A stretch of 64,000 nucleotides of DNA from Bacillota bacterium (lineage in GTDB: Bacteria > Bacillota > Clostridia > Acetivibrionales > DTU013), in the NCBI GenBank assembly GCA_023426125.1, contig JAFABI010000053.1:1-64000 (forward strand), written 5' to 3'. Positions 8,106 through 16,598 of this stretch are shown here, piece after piece (positions within the stretch are counted from its first letter, which is position 1; each line of letters begins with the position of its first letter). The notes below the pieces were generated by a model. That model ran no database searches. It was not told where the DNA came from and saw nothing but the letters and a program-made list of their open reading frames with translations. The position numbers and the translations under genes are program-made.

Positions 8106-8792
8106 ATACAAATCATCAAGCAGAAGGATACCGATGGGATTATCTTTCTCCAGGATACCGAAAAATCCATCCTGAATGAAGTAGACCGGCACGGCATCCC
8201 TTATGTCATTGCAGACGCCCATTCCTACAGTGAAGATACTGCCTGTATCAATGCGGATTATGAGGTTTCCTCCCTTGTGGCGACCAGATACCTCATCGTT
8301 CATGGGCACCGGAACATTGGTTTTATCGGTTCAAGCTACATCCCGGATTTTTACCTCCAGACTTTCACAGGCTTCAGAAATGCCCTGGCAGAAGCAAATC
8401 TACAGCTGCAGCCCGCCTGGATGCAGGTAGACGCTTCAGATGAGAACTCCGCATACAAATGCATGGAACGGATAGTAAGCACCCCATCCCTCCCCACGGC
8501 AATCTTTTGTCCCGCGGATATATACGCCATCGGCGCAATCAGGTGCGCCCGGGAGAAAGGCTTAAGGGTACCGGAGGATATCTCCTTTATAGGCATTGAC
8601 GATATTTTGCTTTCCAGGTATTACGAGCCGGGATTGACTACCGTCAGAATCGACAAGGAAGAAATGGGCTGCCTCGCCATGGAGACCATTGTTAAAAAAA
8701 TTAACGGTCAGCCGGCCGGCACTGTCATTGTTAAGTCCGATAACCTGATTGTGAGAGATTCCGTTATTTCAATCATAAAGAGCGAACTCTGA
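8106..8792 (+). pseudogene. LacI family transcriptional regulator, N-terminus missing
   Basis: About 228 residues of the C-terminal ligand-binding (periplasmic-binding-like) region of a LacI/GalR regulator. Readable signatures are DGIIFLQ, GHRNIGFIGSS, FCPADIYAIGAIRCAREKGL, VPEDISFIGIDDILLSRYY and PGLTTVRIDKEEMG. No HTH domain or first part of the sugar domain precedes it. The reading simply runs back into the antisense of the neighbouring oxidoreductase pseudogene. No start codon with a ribosome site is visible. It was probably the regulator of the same lost sugar locus, truncated by a deletion near 8100. Confidence 0.85.
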
Positions 8793-9077
8793 ATTCTACT
8801 GTGCTGTAATTATGTCGTAATTTATGCAGCGTCTCCAAGGATCAAGGCACCCCGACCGAACGAATAGTTTTGTTCAATTTCTTTATAAGCTCCGCGGATA
8901 GAAAACACAATCGCATAGGGAAATATTGTGAAATCTGCACCCGGCCAATAGCATTTTTGTCAGATCCGATTCCGGTACGAATTGCTTCGCTTTAACAAGC
9001 TGAATTTATAACGTAGACAAGCAATGCTTTAATGATGTAAAATAAACTATGCTTTAAATACATTTGGGGGGACAAAT
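8793..9077 (+). promoter_or_regulatory. Intergenic region with promoter of the NitT/TauT-type importer
   Basis: I see no gene here. A plausible promoter is TAGACA (9014-9019), 18 bases, TAAAAT (9038-9043), followed by GGGGGG as ribosome site just before the lipoprotein gene. I looked for S-box, T-box and thiamine elements and saw none, so the sequence gives no clue to the importer's substrate. Confidence 0.4.
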
Positions 9078-10073
9078 ATGCAGAAAAAATTTTTTGGTAT
9101 TCTTTCGGTTCTTATACTCATCGCACTTGCCGTGACAGGCTGCGGCAGGCCGGACATTTCAGGCGGAAAGCCTGTTGAATTCAAGCTGGCTCACGCTACC
9201 TGGGTAGGCTATGGTCCGCTTTACATCGCGCAGGAAAAGGGATTCTTCGAAAAGTACGGCATCGAACCGGAGCTGACGGTCATCGAAGATGAATCGCAAT
9301 ATGCGGCGGCTTTGTTTTCCAATCAGATCCAGGGCCTGGGCAACGTACTGGACAGAGAAGTAATCCATTTTGCCAAAGGTACTCCTGAGACGTTTATCCT
9401 CGCCATGGATGAATCCTCCGGCGGCGACGGCATCATTGCAAAGAAGGAGATTTCCGATGTTGCGGGGCTGAAGGGAGCCAGCGTAGGCCTGGACAAATCC
9501 TCCACCTCCTACTTCTTCTTTCTGACGGTGCTGCAGAAGTACGGGCTTACCGAAGCGGATGTCGAAATTCAAGAAATGAGCGCCGGAGACGCCGGTGCGG
9601 CTTTTGTAGCGGGAAAACTGGATGCGGCGGTATCCTGGGAGCCCTGGCTGACAAATGCCTCCCAGAGGGACGGCGGCCATATCCTGGTAAGCAGCAAGGA
9701 CTTTCCCGGCACCATCGTGGATGTAATCACCCTCAGGCAGGACTTTGCGGAAGCGAATCCCAAAGCCGTTACCGGACTTACAAAAGCCTGGTTTGACGCC
9801 ATCGATTACTATAAGAGCAACTCCGACGAGGGAAATGAAATCATGGCAAAGGCTTTCGGACTGGAAAAAACGGAAATTGCCGACATGGCAAAGGGAGTTT
9901 CCTTTTTAGGTAAAGAAGAGAATCTGGCTTTCTTTGACAAGAGCGCCGAGAACAGCATATACAAGCTGGCGGAGACGGCAAGCAAATTCTGGAAGGAAAA
10001 TGGCATCATCGAAGAAGATCTGGAAATCGACAAGCTTATCAGTGATAAATACGTGAAAGAGGCTGCAAAATAA
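9078..10073 (+). CDS. ABC transporter substrate-binding lipoprotein, NitT/TauT family
   Basis: A 331-residue lipoprotein. The signal peptide ends in the lipobox VTGC (Cys22). The mature part has the SsuA/TauA/NMT1-like fold pattern, with YGPLYIAQEKGFFEKYGIE near the N-terminus and AGKLDAAVSWEPW in the middle. It captures a small solute outside the cell and delivers it to the permease encoded next, two bases downstream. Family members carry nitrate, aliphatic sulfonates, taurine or pyrimidine precursors. Neither the protein nor its neighbours tells which one this binds. The start follows TTTGGGGGG. Confidence 0.9.
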   Translation: MQKKFFGILSVLILIALAVTGCGRPDISGGKPVEFKLAHATWVGYGPLYIAQEKGFFEKYGIEPELTVIEDESQYAAALFSNQIQGLGNVLDREVIHFAKGTPETFILAMDESSGGDGIIAKKEISDVAGLKGASVGLDKSSTSYFFFLTVLQKYGLTEADVEIQEMSAGDAGAAFVAGKLDAAVSWEPWLTNASQRDGGHILVSSKDFPGTIVDVITLRQDFAEANPKAVTGLTKAWFDAIDYYKSNSDEGNEIMAKAFGLEKTEIADMAKGVSFLGKEENLAFFDKSAENSIYKLAETASKFWKENGIIEEDLEIDKLISDKYVKEAAK

Positions 10074-10074
10074 A

Positions 10075-10872
10075 ATGGCGCTCAACAAATTATCCAGAAC
10101 CGCTTTCAAACAGGCAAATACATACAAGGCGCTGACTTTTTCCACGCTGGGCATACTCATTGCGGCGTGGTGCCTTTTGACTTACGGAGGGGCGGTAGAC
10201 AAGGTTTTCCTGCCCTCTCCGGGCGCCGTACTGCTCTCCTTTGTCGATATGTACAGGGAGGGAGTCCTGCTTCCGTATACCCTTGCGAGCATATACCGCG
10301 TAATGGTTGGCTGGGCTTTGGCAGTTGTCGCGGCAGTTCCTCTGGGAATGCTGATCGGAACCTCCAAAAAAGCGGAAGCTTTGGTCGAACCGATCATCGA
10401 CTTTGCGCGCTATTTGCCGGTGGTTGCCCTGGTGCCTTTGACCCTACTGTATTTCGGCATCGGCGACCTGCAAAAATTCGTTATTATTTTTCTCGGAACC
10501 TTTTTTCAATTGGTTCTAATGGTAAGCGACGTTGTTTCAGGCGTACAGAGGGATTTGCTGAGAGCCTCCGCAACGCTGGGGGCCAGCAAATGGCAGACCT
10601 ATCACATGGTCCTGATCCCCGCCTCCATGCCCGGTATCATGGACAATCTCAGGATCACCATCGGTTGGGCATGGACTTACCTTGTTGTGGCCGAGCTTGT
10701 CGCAGCTAATTCCGGCCTGGGGTATATGGTTTTGAGAGCCCAGCGCTTTCTGGCGACCGACAGGATATTCGCAGGGCTTATCATCATCGGGCTGGTTGGC
10801 CTCGGGACGGATTACCTGTTCAAGTGGCTGACCAAAATCATTGTGCCCTGGCGTGAAAAGGTAGGTGGATAA
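10075..10872 (+). CDS. ABC transporter permease, SsuC/TauC-like
   Basis: A 265-residue inner-membrane subunit with six predicted helices. It has the EAA-type loop that contacts the ATPase, RASATLGASKWQTYHMVLIP, around residues 160-180. Together with the flanking binding lipoprotein and ATPase it forms a complete NitT/TauT-class importer. It follows the lipoprotein gene with one base between them. The only upstream purine-rich site, AAAGAGG, is rather far away, so it may depend on translational coupling. Confidence 0.92.
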   Translation: MALNKLSRTAFKQANTYKALTFSTLGILIAAWCLLTYGGAVDKVFLPSPGAVLLSFVDMYREGVLLPYTLASIYRVMVGWALAVVAAVPLGMLIGTSKKAEALVEPIIDFARYLPVVALVPLTLLYFGIGDLQKFVIIFLGTFFQLVLMVSDVVSGVQRDLLRASATLGASKWQTYHMVLIPASMPGIMDNLRITIGWAWTYLVVAELVAANSGLGYMVLRAQRFLATDRIFAGLIIIGLVGLGTDYLFKWLTKIIVPWREKVGG

Positions 10873-10873
10873 C

Positions 10874-11665
10874 ATGGTAAAGCTGGCCTTAAAGGATGTT
10901 GGCAAAACCTTTGTCGACAGAAGCAATGCTAACTCTTGTTTGAACGCTTTGTCCGATATCAATCTGGAGATCGGTGAAAACGAGTTCGCCGTCATCGTTG
11001 GTCCCAGCGGGTGCGGCAAATCGACGCTCCTGAATATCGTTGCCGGCCTGGAAACCGCCAGCAGCGGATCGGTCACCATCAACGGCACGGAAAAAATCAC
11101 CGGCCCCGGAGCAGACCGCGGTATGGTATTTCAGACCTATACCCTGTTTCCCTGGCTGACCGTACAGAAAAACGTGGAATTCGGCTTGAAGATCAAAGGC
11201 GTCAATACGCAGGAGCGGAAAGAGATTGCCCGGCATTATATTGAGATGGTAGGGCTGACAGGGTTTGAAAATGCTCTTCCAAAAGCCCTGTCCGGCGGGA
11301 TGAAGCAGCGCGTAGCGATTGCCCGGGCGCTTGCCAACAAGCCTGAAGTGCTGCTGATGGATGAGCCTTTCGGAGCTCTTGACGCGCAGACCAGAGTGGT
11401 CATGCAGGAACTGCTCGTCTCTGTCTGGGAGAAGGAGAAAACCACCATCCTTTTCATTACCCACGACATTGACGAAGCAGTACTCCTTGCAGGCAACATC
11501 TATGTCATGTCCAGGAGGCCCGGAAGGATAAGGGCTGCGCTGAGCGTAGACATCCCTCATCCCCGCAGTCATCAGTCAATGCTGCTGCCGCAGTACACCT
11601 CCATTAAAAAGGAAATCATGGAAATGCTCTGGGAAGAAAGCCAGGCGGCTGCAATGCAAAAGTAG
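10874..11665 (+). CDS. ABC transporter ATP-binding protein, SsuB/TauB-like
   Basis: A 263-residue ATPase that powers the preceding permease. Walker A is GPSGCGKST (43-51), the Q-loop is in VFQTYTLFPW, the signature is LSGGM (139-143), Walker B is LLMDEPFGALD, and the H-loop is FITHDIDEA. I chose the ATG at 10874, one base after the permease stop, because GGTAGGTGG sits at a good distance. A GTG nine bases earlier would leave no room for a ribosome site. It is the last gene of the three-gene importer and runs convergent with the GH130 gene. Confidence 0.92.
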   Translation: MVKLALKDVGKTFVDRSNANSCLNALSDINLEIGENEFAVIVGPSGCGKSTLLNIVAGLETASSGSVTINGTEKITGPGADRGMVFQTYTLFPWLTVQKNVEFGLKIKGVNTQERKEIARHYIEMVGLTGFENALPKALSGGMKQRVAIARALANKPEVLLMDEPFGALDAQTRVVMQELLVSVWEKEKTTILFITHDIDEAVLLAGNIYVMSRRPGRIRAALSVDIPHPRSHQSMLLPQYTSIKKEIMEMLWEESQAAAMQK

Positions 11666-11680
11666 CGATCCTCGCGTTTT

Positions 11681-12670
11681 TCAAACAAGCGAATGCGACC
11701 TGACAAACGCGATCAATTCGTCCACCTGCGCATATGCAAGACAAGTCACCGTGTCGGCGGCGCCATAATAAACGGCGATGCGGCCTGTAGCTGCGTCTGA
11801 CAGCGTCGCGCACGGGAATACTACATTGGGCACGTCTCCCACACACTCATATAGCTTCTGGGGCGAAAGTATGTAAGGCTCCGTCCTGTATTTGACCTTC
11901 CAGGGTTCGTCGATGTCCAGGATGGCCGCTCCCATATGGTACACAAACCCGTTGCAGGAGGTAAGCACCCCGTGGTAGATCAGGAGCCAGCCTTCGGAAG
12001 TTTCTATGGGTGTGGGTCCCGCGCCGATCTTGGTACTCTGCCATGACCCGCAGGGGGACATCACATGGCGGTGGCGGCCCCAGTGTGTCATGTCCGGACT
12101 TTCACTGTAGAAAATGTCGCCAAAGGGAGTATGCCCATTGTCGCTGGGACGGCTGAGCAAAGCGTACTTTCCATTGATTTTTCTAGGAAACAGGACCCCG
12201 TTCCGGTTAAAAGGCAGGAATGCATTTTCCAGTTGATGGAACTCTTCAAAGTCATAGGTATAGGCCACGCCAATCGTCGGCCCATGATAGCCGTTGCACC
12301 ATGTGATGTAATACCGGTCCTCCAGCCAGCATACCCGCGGATCATAGGCATACTTGAAATTTCCGATTTCCGGATCGTCGCAGAAGAACCGGATCCGGCC
12401 GGGATTGATCTCCCAGTGGATGCCGTCCTTGCTCCTTCCGCTGTGAATCCGCATCTGGCGCCTGGTATCATCACAGCGGAAAACACCGGCAAATTCTCCC
12501 CTGAAGGGAACTACGGCACTGTTGAATATACTGTTTGAGTCGGGCAGCAGGTCCCTCGGAATGACGGGATTCCTGTTTGACCGCCATACTACATCCCTGC
12601 AGCCCTCCGGTTTCTCCTCCCATGGAATGTTCGTCAAAGCAGGTCCGATGATGGTCTGGTTCTTATCCAT
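11681..12670 (-). CDS. Glycoside hydrolase family 130 protein (mannoside phosphorylase type)
   Basis: A 329-residue five-bladed propeller enzyme. GH130 landmarks are FNSAVVPFRGEFAGVFR near the N-terminus, the YDPRV segment, KIGAGPTPIETSEGWLLIYHG in the centre, and VPNVVFPCATL with YYGAADT at the end. Family members phosphorolyse or hydrolyse beta-mannosides such as mannosylglucose, mannobiose or N-glycan-core Man-GlcNAc. There is no signal peptide, so it acts on imported oligosaccharides in the cytoplasm. AGAGGAG precedes the ATG. It is 137 bases downstream of the transglutaminase gene, with REP-like repeats between. Subfamily and substrate cannot be set by eye. Confidence 0.9.
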   Translation of the reverse strand: MDKNQTIIGPALTNIPWEEKPEGCRDVVWRSNRNPVIPRDLLPDSNSIFNSAVVPFRGEFAGVFRCDDTRRQMRIHSGRSKDGIHWEINPGRIRFFCDDPEIGNFKYAYDPRVCWLEDRYYITWCNGYHGPTIGVAYTYDFEEFHQLENAFLPFNRNGVLFPRKINGKYALLSRPSDNGHTPFGDIFYSESPDMTHWGRHRHVMSPCGSWQSTKIGAGPTPIETSEGWLLIYHGVLTSCNGFVYHMGAAILDIDEPWKVKYRTEPYILSPQKLYECVGDVPNVVFPCATLSDAATGRIAVYYGAADTVTCLAYAQVDELIAFVRSHSLV

Positions 12671-12711
12671 AAATAAACTCCTCTCATGTTGTAATACCTT
12701 CCCGCCTGGTC

Positions 12712-12792
12712 AAGCTTTTTCATACCAATGTCCCTGCTGCATAGCAGCACACCTGAATATGAAAAGTGTAGGGGCGCGCGTTGCGCGTCCGC
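12712..12792. repeat. REP-like repeats between the GH130 and transglutaminase genes
   Basis: The stretch has AAGCTTTTTCATACCAATG and, 40 bases on, AATATGAAAAGTGTA followed by the palindrome GGGGCGCGCGTTGCGCG (12771-12787). The same pieces recur at 56270-56376, and the GC palindrome again at 55356 and 55689. The inverse of CATTGGTATGAAAAAGCTTG also occurs at 16572 and 17014. This is a dispersed extragenic repeat, not a gene. Confidence 0.6.
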
Positions 12793-12806
12793 AAATGCAA
12801 TCTACG

Positions 12807-15500
12807 TCAATCAGCTGCCGGACCCGCTCCGGTTTCACCGGCTTCCAGCAGCTTCAAAGTCTTAACCACTTCCGTTCCGATCCCCAGTTTGTAGCCCGTG
12901 GATAGATACCTGATTTGTCTCTCGGGATCAATGACAACAACCAGCGGGAAATCCGTCCCGGGCTTTTCCTGAAGCATGGACGTCAATGCGTTCAGGCCCT
13001 CGGAGCCTATATCCATGCCGAAACACGCCTGTTTCGGAAGACCCCTGTAAATCTCCGCGGCAAATATATCCCCGGCAACCGGGTATTCCTGCATGTCGTC
13101 ACAGACACACAGGAATACCGGTCCTCCCCAGGCTTCAAGCTCCTTCGACAGTTCACGCAACTCCCGGAGCAAATGCCTGGAGGGCTCTTTGTCGGGTTTG
13201 ATCCAGGCTGCAACCATTCCACGCTCCAGGGACACCTCCCGAAGGCTTCTCACGCTCCCACCCGCCAGGGTGAAAGTAAATTCTTCGGGAACGGTTCCCA
13301 GAACAAGAGCGCTGCTTTCCGTCTGTCGGAAGATGAGCGCCACCTGAGCAGTTTCTCCGGGTTGAACGGAAAAAACCGTCATGCGGACCAGGACTGTCCC
13401 ATCGTCAAGGCGGTTTCCGGTAATCATCCTGTAGCTTCCGGGCAGCACCTCGACGGATTTCTCAAATTCACTCCATTCCGTTCCATGAAAGTTCAGGGTT
13501 TTGTACAGGTTTTTATCAAAACGGGCCAGGGTGAAATTGGTAGAATATTCGGCTTTCCCCTCATATGCCGGATCTTTTAGCAGCCTGATCCTGCCGGGTG
13601 TGCCGGGGGAAACGCCTGAAGCCCGGCAGTTTTCACGCCTTTCTCCCGGAATGTCCGGGCTGTCCAGCGCTGCGTCGTTCCAGCCATGCTCCGTCAGGAA
13701 CTGAGGCCTTTGATCGGCAGGTTGTAAACGGGCGGGTATGCCAAAGCTTCTGGCCATGGCGACAAAAGCGATATCCCGGGATGTCCTGTCCGCTTTTCCA
13801 AGCTGGCAGCTTCCTTTTGGCGTTGCCGATCCCTGGTAGTAAGTATAGCCCTCCAGCACCTGTATATTGCTTTTTACCCATTCCACCAGACGGTCAGGCT
13901 GCTGCCGGAAGTCTTCCTGCTCCTTCCCGGAAAACGCCTGTCTGAAAAATGCCCGATACTCGCCAAGCATCTCATGGGCGACCCGTGGACACAGGATGAA
14001 GTCCGTGTAGACCGGATCGTCGTATTTTCCTTGAAAAGCAGTTGCTCCGTACAGGTGATCCTTAAGGACGGGGCGGAAGGTATCGGTCAGATCTTTTTCC
14101 GCAAGGCTTTCCAGTAGTATGAGAGCCCACTCTCCACAGCCGGGAGCCTCCTCCCTGAGAAAGGCTGCAATTTCATGGCTGTTGCCCCGGGCTTTCTCAA
14201 GGACCTTCCATACCCGGTCCGCGGGGAGAGACAATGCAGCCGCAATTTCCCGCGCCCGGGCTTCACCCAGGAAGGTGGCCTCATATTCTGCCCTGATGGC
14301 ATCCTCTTCCTTGAGTCTCCGGTCGTTCCGCCTGACTTCTTCCTCCGGCGGTTCCTCATCTCCGGCATGCGTCTGCCGGGGCGGCACCATATCCAGTTCC
14401 AGCGTTCCGCCAACCGGAGGCTTCCCGGAGACAGTCAGCTCAAAATAGTCCTTTTCTGCAGCTTCCGCTTTCCCGAATCCCCATACGCCGTCTCCTGCCG
14501 CATGAAGCAGCAGATCTCCCAGGCCCGTCGTCAGGGAGACCTCCCCCCTGTCGTCGGCGGTAAGGCGGGCAATGGTTGAGAATGCTGCGGAATTGTATAC
14601 CTGGAAATGAACCTCCGCACCCGGTACGGGATTTTCCTCCTCATCCTTCACCTTCACGGTAATCTTTTTTGACGGCGCATAATTTCCCAGCAGGTTGATT
14701 TCGGTATACCAGGCATGGGCCAGCGTGGTTTCCTCCGGCCCGGAATAATTGCCGGGAATGCGGGTATTCACCAGCATGGCCCTGCGGGCGGGATCTTTGA
14801 ACCAGCCGCCGTTCAGCCTGGGATAAGGCTCGCATGCGCCGAAATAATACCACTTCCCGTCCGCCCAGGCTTCCACCCAGGCATGGTTGGAATCACAATG
14901 CGCCCACCGGGGCGTATAACACTGGCGGGCCGGTATTCTCACGCTGCGCAGGGCGGCTACGGCCAGGGTGGATTCTTCGCCGCAGCGTCCCAGGGCTCTG
15001 CGGATCACCGAAAGCGGGGATGAGGTGCGCGGATCGCACCCGATATAGCTTGCCTTTTCGTGGCACCAGTGGTTTACTTCAAGGATGGCCTCCGTCATGG
15101 GCAAGTCCTTTATCCTGCCGTAAAGGGCTTCAAAAAGAACGCCGCGGTAATCCTCGATATTTTCGTTATTGACACGGTAAGGAAGGACGAAGTGCAGAAA
15201 TATCCGGTCGGGTATCTTCTCCCCCCAGGGCAGCAGCCTGCGGATACGGAATGTTTCTCTCACGTGCTTGAGGAAAAGCCCCCCGTCATAGTCGGCCAGA
15301 TCATTCAGCGGCATATAGGCAAAGAGAAATTTCAGCGCCGCTTCCTCTTCTTCCGTCAGTGTCCCGTCAAATATGCCGAAGAGCTGACGCTCTCTCCGGG
15401 AAGCAATCTCCTTTTTTTGCCTGAACTTCGCTTCGATGACGGATGGATATTCCCTGTCTGCCGGATCTTCCTTCTCAAAATGAAATACACCTTCTACCAT
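12807..15500 (-). CDS. Large cytoplasmic protein with two transglutaminase-like domains and a thioredoxin-like C-terminus
   Basis: An 897-residue protein without signal peptide or membrane helix. The first transglutaminase-like core (about 135-245) has Cys173 in RCGEEST and His206 in SNHAWVEAW, with a later acidic residue, so it looks catalytically competent. A beta-rich insert (280-380) resembles a carboxypeptidase-regulatory fold. A second core near 565-620 (DIAFVAMARSFGIPARLQ) lacks the Cys at the expected place and may be a pseudoenzyme. The end (about 800-890) looks like a redoxin without CxxC. It starts three bases after the CBM9 gene and is probably co-transcribed with it. Peptidase or glycan-amide cleavage is a guess. 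Confidence 0.7.
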   Translation of the reverse strand: MVEGVFHFEKEDPADREYPSVIEAKFRQKKEIASRRERQLFGIFDGTLTEEEEAALKFLFAYMPLNDLADYDGGLFLKHVRETFRIRRLLPWGEKIPDRIFLHFVLPYRVNNENIEDYRGVLFEALYGRIKDLPMTEAILEVNHWCHEKASYIGCDPRTSSPLSVIRRALGRCGEESTLAVAALRSVRIPARQCYTPRWAHCDSNHAWVEAWADGKWYYFGACEPYPRLNGGWFKDPARRAMLVNTRIPGNYSGPEETTLAHAWYTEINLLGNYAPSKKITVKVKDEEENPVPGAEVHFQVYNSAAFSTIARLTADDRGEVSLTTGLGDLLLHAAGDGVWGFGKAEAAEKDYFELTVSGKPPVGGTLELDMVPPRQTHAGDEEPPEEEVRRNDRRLKEEDAIRAEYEATFLGEARAREIAAALSLPADRVWKVLEKARGNSHEIAAFLREEAPGCGEWALILLESLAEKDLTDTFRPVLKDHLYGATAFQGKYDDPVYTDFILCPRVAHEMLGEYRAFFRQAFSGKEQEDFRQQPDRLVEWVKSNIQVLEGYTYYQGSATPKGSCQLGKADRTSRDIAFVAMARSFGIPARLQPADQRPQFLTEHGWNDAALDSPDIPGERRENCRASGVSPGTPGRIRLLKDPAYEGKAEYSTNFTLARFDKNLYKTLNFHGTEWSEFEKSVEVLPGSYRMITGNRLDDGTVLVRMTVFSVQPGETAQVALIFRQTESSALVLGTVPEEFTFTLAGGSVRSLREVSLERGMVAAWIKPDKEPSRHLLRELRELSKELEAWGGPVFLCVCDDMQEYPVAGDIFAAEIYRGLPKQACFGMDIGSEGLNALTSMLQEKPGTDFPLVVVIDPERQIRYLSTGYKLGIGTEVVKTLKLLEAGETGAGPAAD

Positions 15501-15503
15501 TTC

Positions 15504-16523
15504 TCAACCTTCTCTCCATGTTTTTCCGTCTTCCCGGATATTGAGCCGGCCCCTGCCGTCCTCCGAGGGGGCCGATATCTGAAAAAGACTGCTGGTTATC
15601 TCGATTTTCGGACACACTGTCCATCGGTCGTTCCCCTTGATTTCCTCAAAGCGGTCGCAGAACCTGCCGTTTTCCGCATAGTAACTGCGCTGCCGGTAAT
15701 ACAGCTTCCTCAGTTCCCATTTGATGATCTCGTCCCGTGGAATTGCAAACTCCACCGCCTCTCCGGTAAAAACGACAAATCCCCATAACTCCGGATAGTG
15801 CATGTTGACGACCCCCGTGGGAGACCATACCCAGTTGTCTTCAGGATATGGCTTTCCGGTAGCGGGATCGATGCATTTGGCATAGCTGCCGTCCACCACT
15901 TCCGTCCGCCATTCTACCCTGGAGAAGTTGATCCTCCAGTACTCACCGGTTTCCGGAGCTCTTCCCCCGGAAGCGCATTCCTTTAACACGCTCCACGGCA
16001 TGGCAACTTCCAGGCTCCAACCGGCATTCTGCGCCCGGGGGTTGTTTATTTCCCCCCGGATATGGACCGCCGTTTCAATCCCCCGGATGTCCCAGCTGTT
16101 CACCGGCTTTCCGTTGTCCCTGTATGGCTTTGTGAGGAATAGATCCCAGATCGTATTCAGCGCATTCATTTCAAACTCATAATAATTATGCGTGTCTCCA
16201 TCCGGGTCAATAAACATTTCAAAATCATTGTCGTTAAATATGACACTGTCCCTTTCGGTAAGCGTAGCCCATATCCGGTCTTCCTCCATTTCCGCGCCGA
16301 TATACAGGCAACGGTCGTCCCACAGTATTTTCACCCTTGTTTTTTTGGGCGGGACTGGTCTCCGTTCCCCCTCAATATCTGTAAAATCCTCACTCCACGG
16401 CGCATCCTTCCAGAAAGCTTTGGAAAGGTCGCCGTCGATGGTCGGCTTTTCCTTTGCCCTTTTGCATAGATAATGCCTGGGGGCAAAGTCAATTGGCGTT
16501 TCCTTCACAGGCCCAAGTTTCAC
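15504..16523 (-). CDS. CBM9-like (DOMON-type) carbohydrate-binding protein
   Basis: A 339-residue protein. CBM9-like features are KPTIDGDLSKAFWKDAPWS at the start, then TRVKILWDDRCLYIGAEMEE, the NDNDFEMFIDPDGDTHNYYE calcium/sugar region, and WSLEVAMPWSVL. It has no signal peptide, so it is probably intracellular, unlike most xylanase-linked CBM9 modules. Stand-alone proteins of this kind are common in glycan clusters of Bacillota, and their role is unknown. The start is GTG (16523) behind GGAAGG. It heads a pair with the transglutaminase-like gene. A duplicate of its first 44 codons lies upstream at 16833-16965, and a 25-bp palindrome lies at 16562-16586. Confidence 0.8.
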   Translation of the reverse strand: MKLGPVKETPIDFAPRHYLCKRAKEKPTIDGDLSKAFWKDAPWSEDFTDIEGERRPVPPKKTRVKILWDDRCLYIGAEMEEDRIWATLTERDSVIFNDNDFEMFIDPDGDTHNYYEFEMNALNTIWDLFLTKPYRDNGKPVNSWDIRGIETAVHIRGEINNPRAQNAGWSLEVAMPWSVLKECASGGRAPETGEYWRINFSRVEWRTEVVDGSYAKCIDPATGKPYPEDNWVWSPTGVVNMHYPELWGFVVFTGEAVEFAIPRDEIIKWELRKLYYRQRSYYAENGRFCDRFEEIKGNDRWTVCPKIEITSSLFQISAPSEDGRGRLNIREDGKTWREG

Positions 16524-16561
16524 AGCGTCACTTCCTTCCCTTCTCCATCTTTTATTTGAAA

Positions 16562-16586
16562 TTTTTTATACCATTGGTATAAAAAA
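16562..16586. promoter_or_regulatory. Perfect 25-bp palindrome upstream of the CBM9 gene, operator candidate
   Basis: TTTTTTATACCA and TGGTATAAAAAA flank a single T, about 40 bases ahead of the GTG start. Long AT-rich dyads with a GG/CC core are typical of sugar-repressor operators. A less perfect copy (TTTTTTATGCCA and GGTATGAAAAAA) occurs at 17004-17029 in the duplicated segment. No regulator for it can be named. Confidence 0.45.
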
Positions 16587-16598
16587 GCTTGGTCCACA

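Noticed and set aside
8793..9077. Possible riboswitch in front of the NitT/TauT-type importer
   Set aside because: No conserved core of the SAM, TPP, guanidine or other aptamer classes I know could be found.
12522..15172. Plus-strand frames opposite the GH130 and transglutaminase genes
   Set aside because: GC-rich codon bias of the real minus-strand genes leaves antisense frames open. The residues are Arg/Pro/Ser-rich without motifs.
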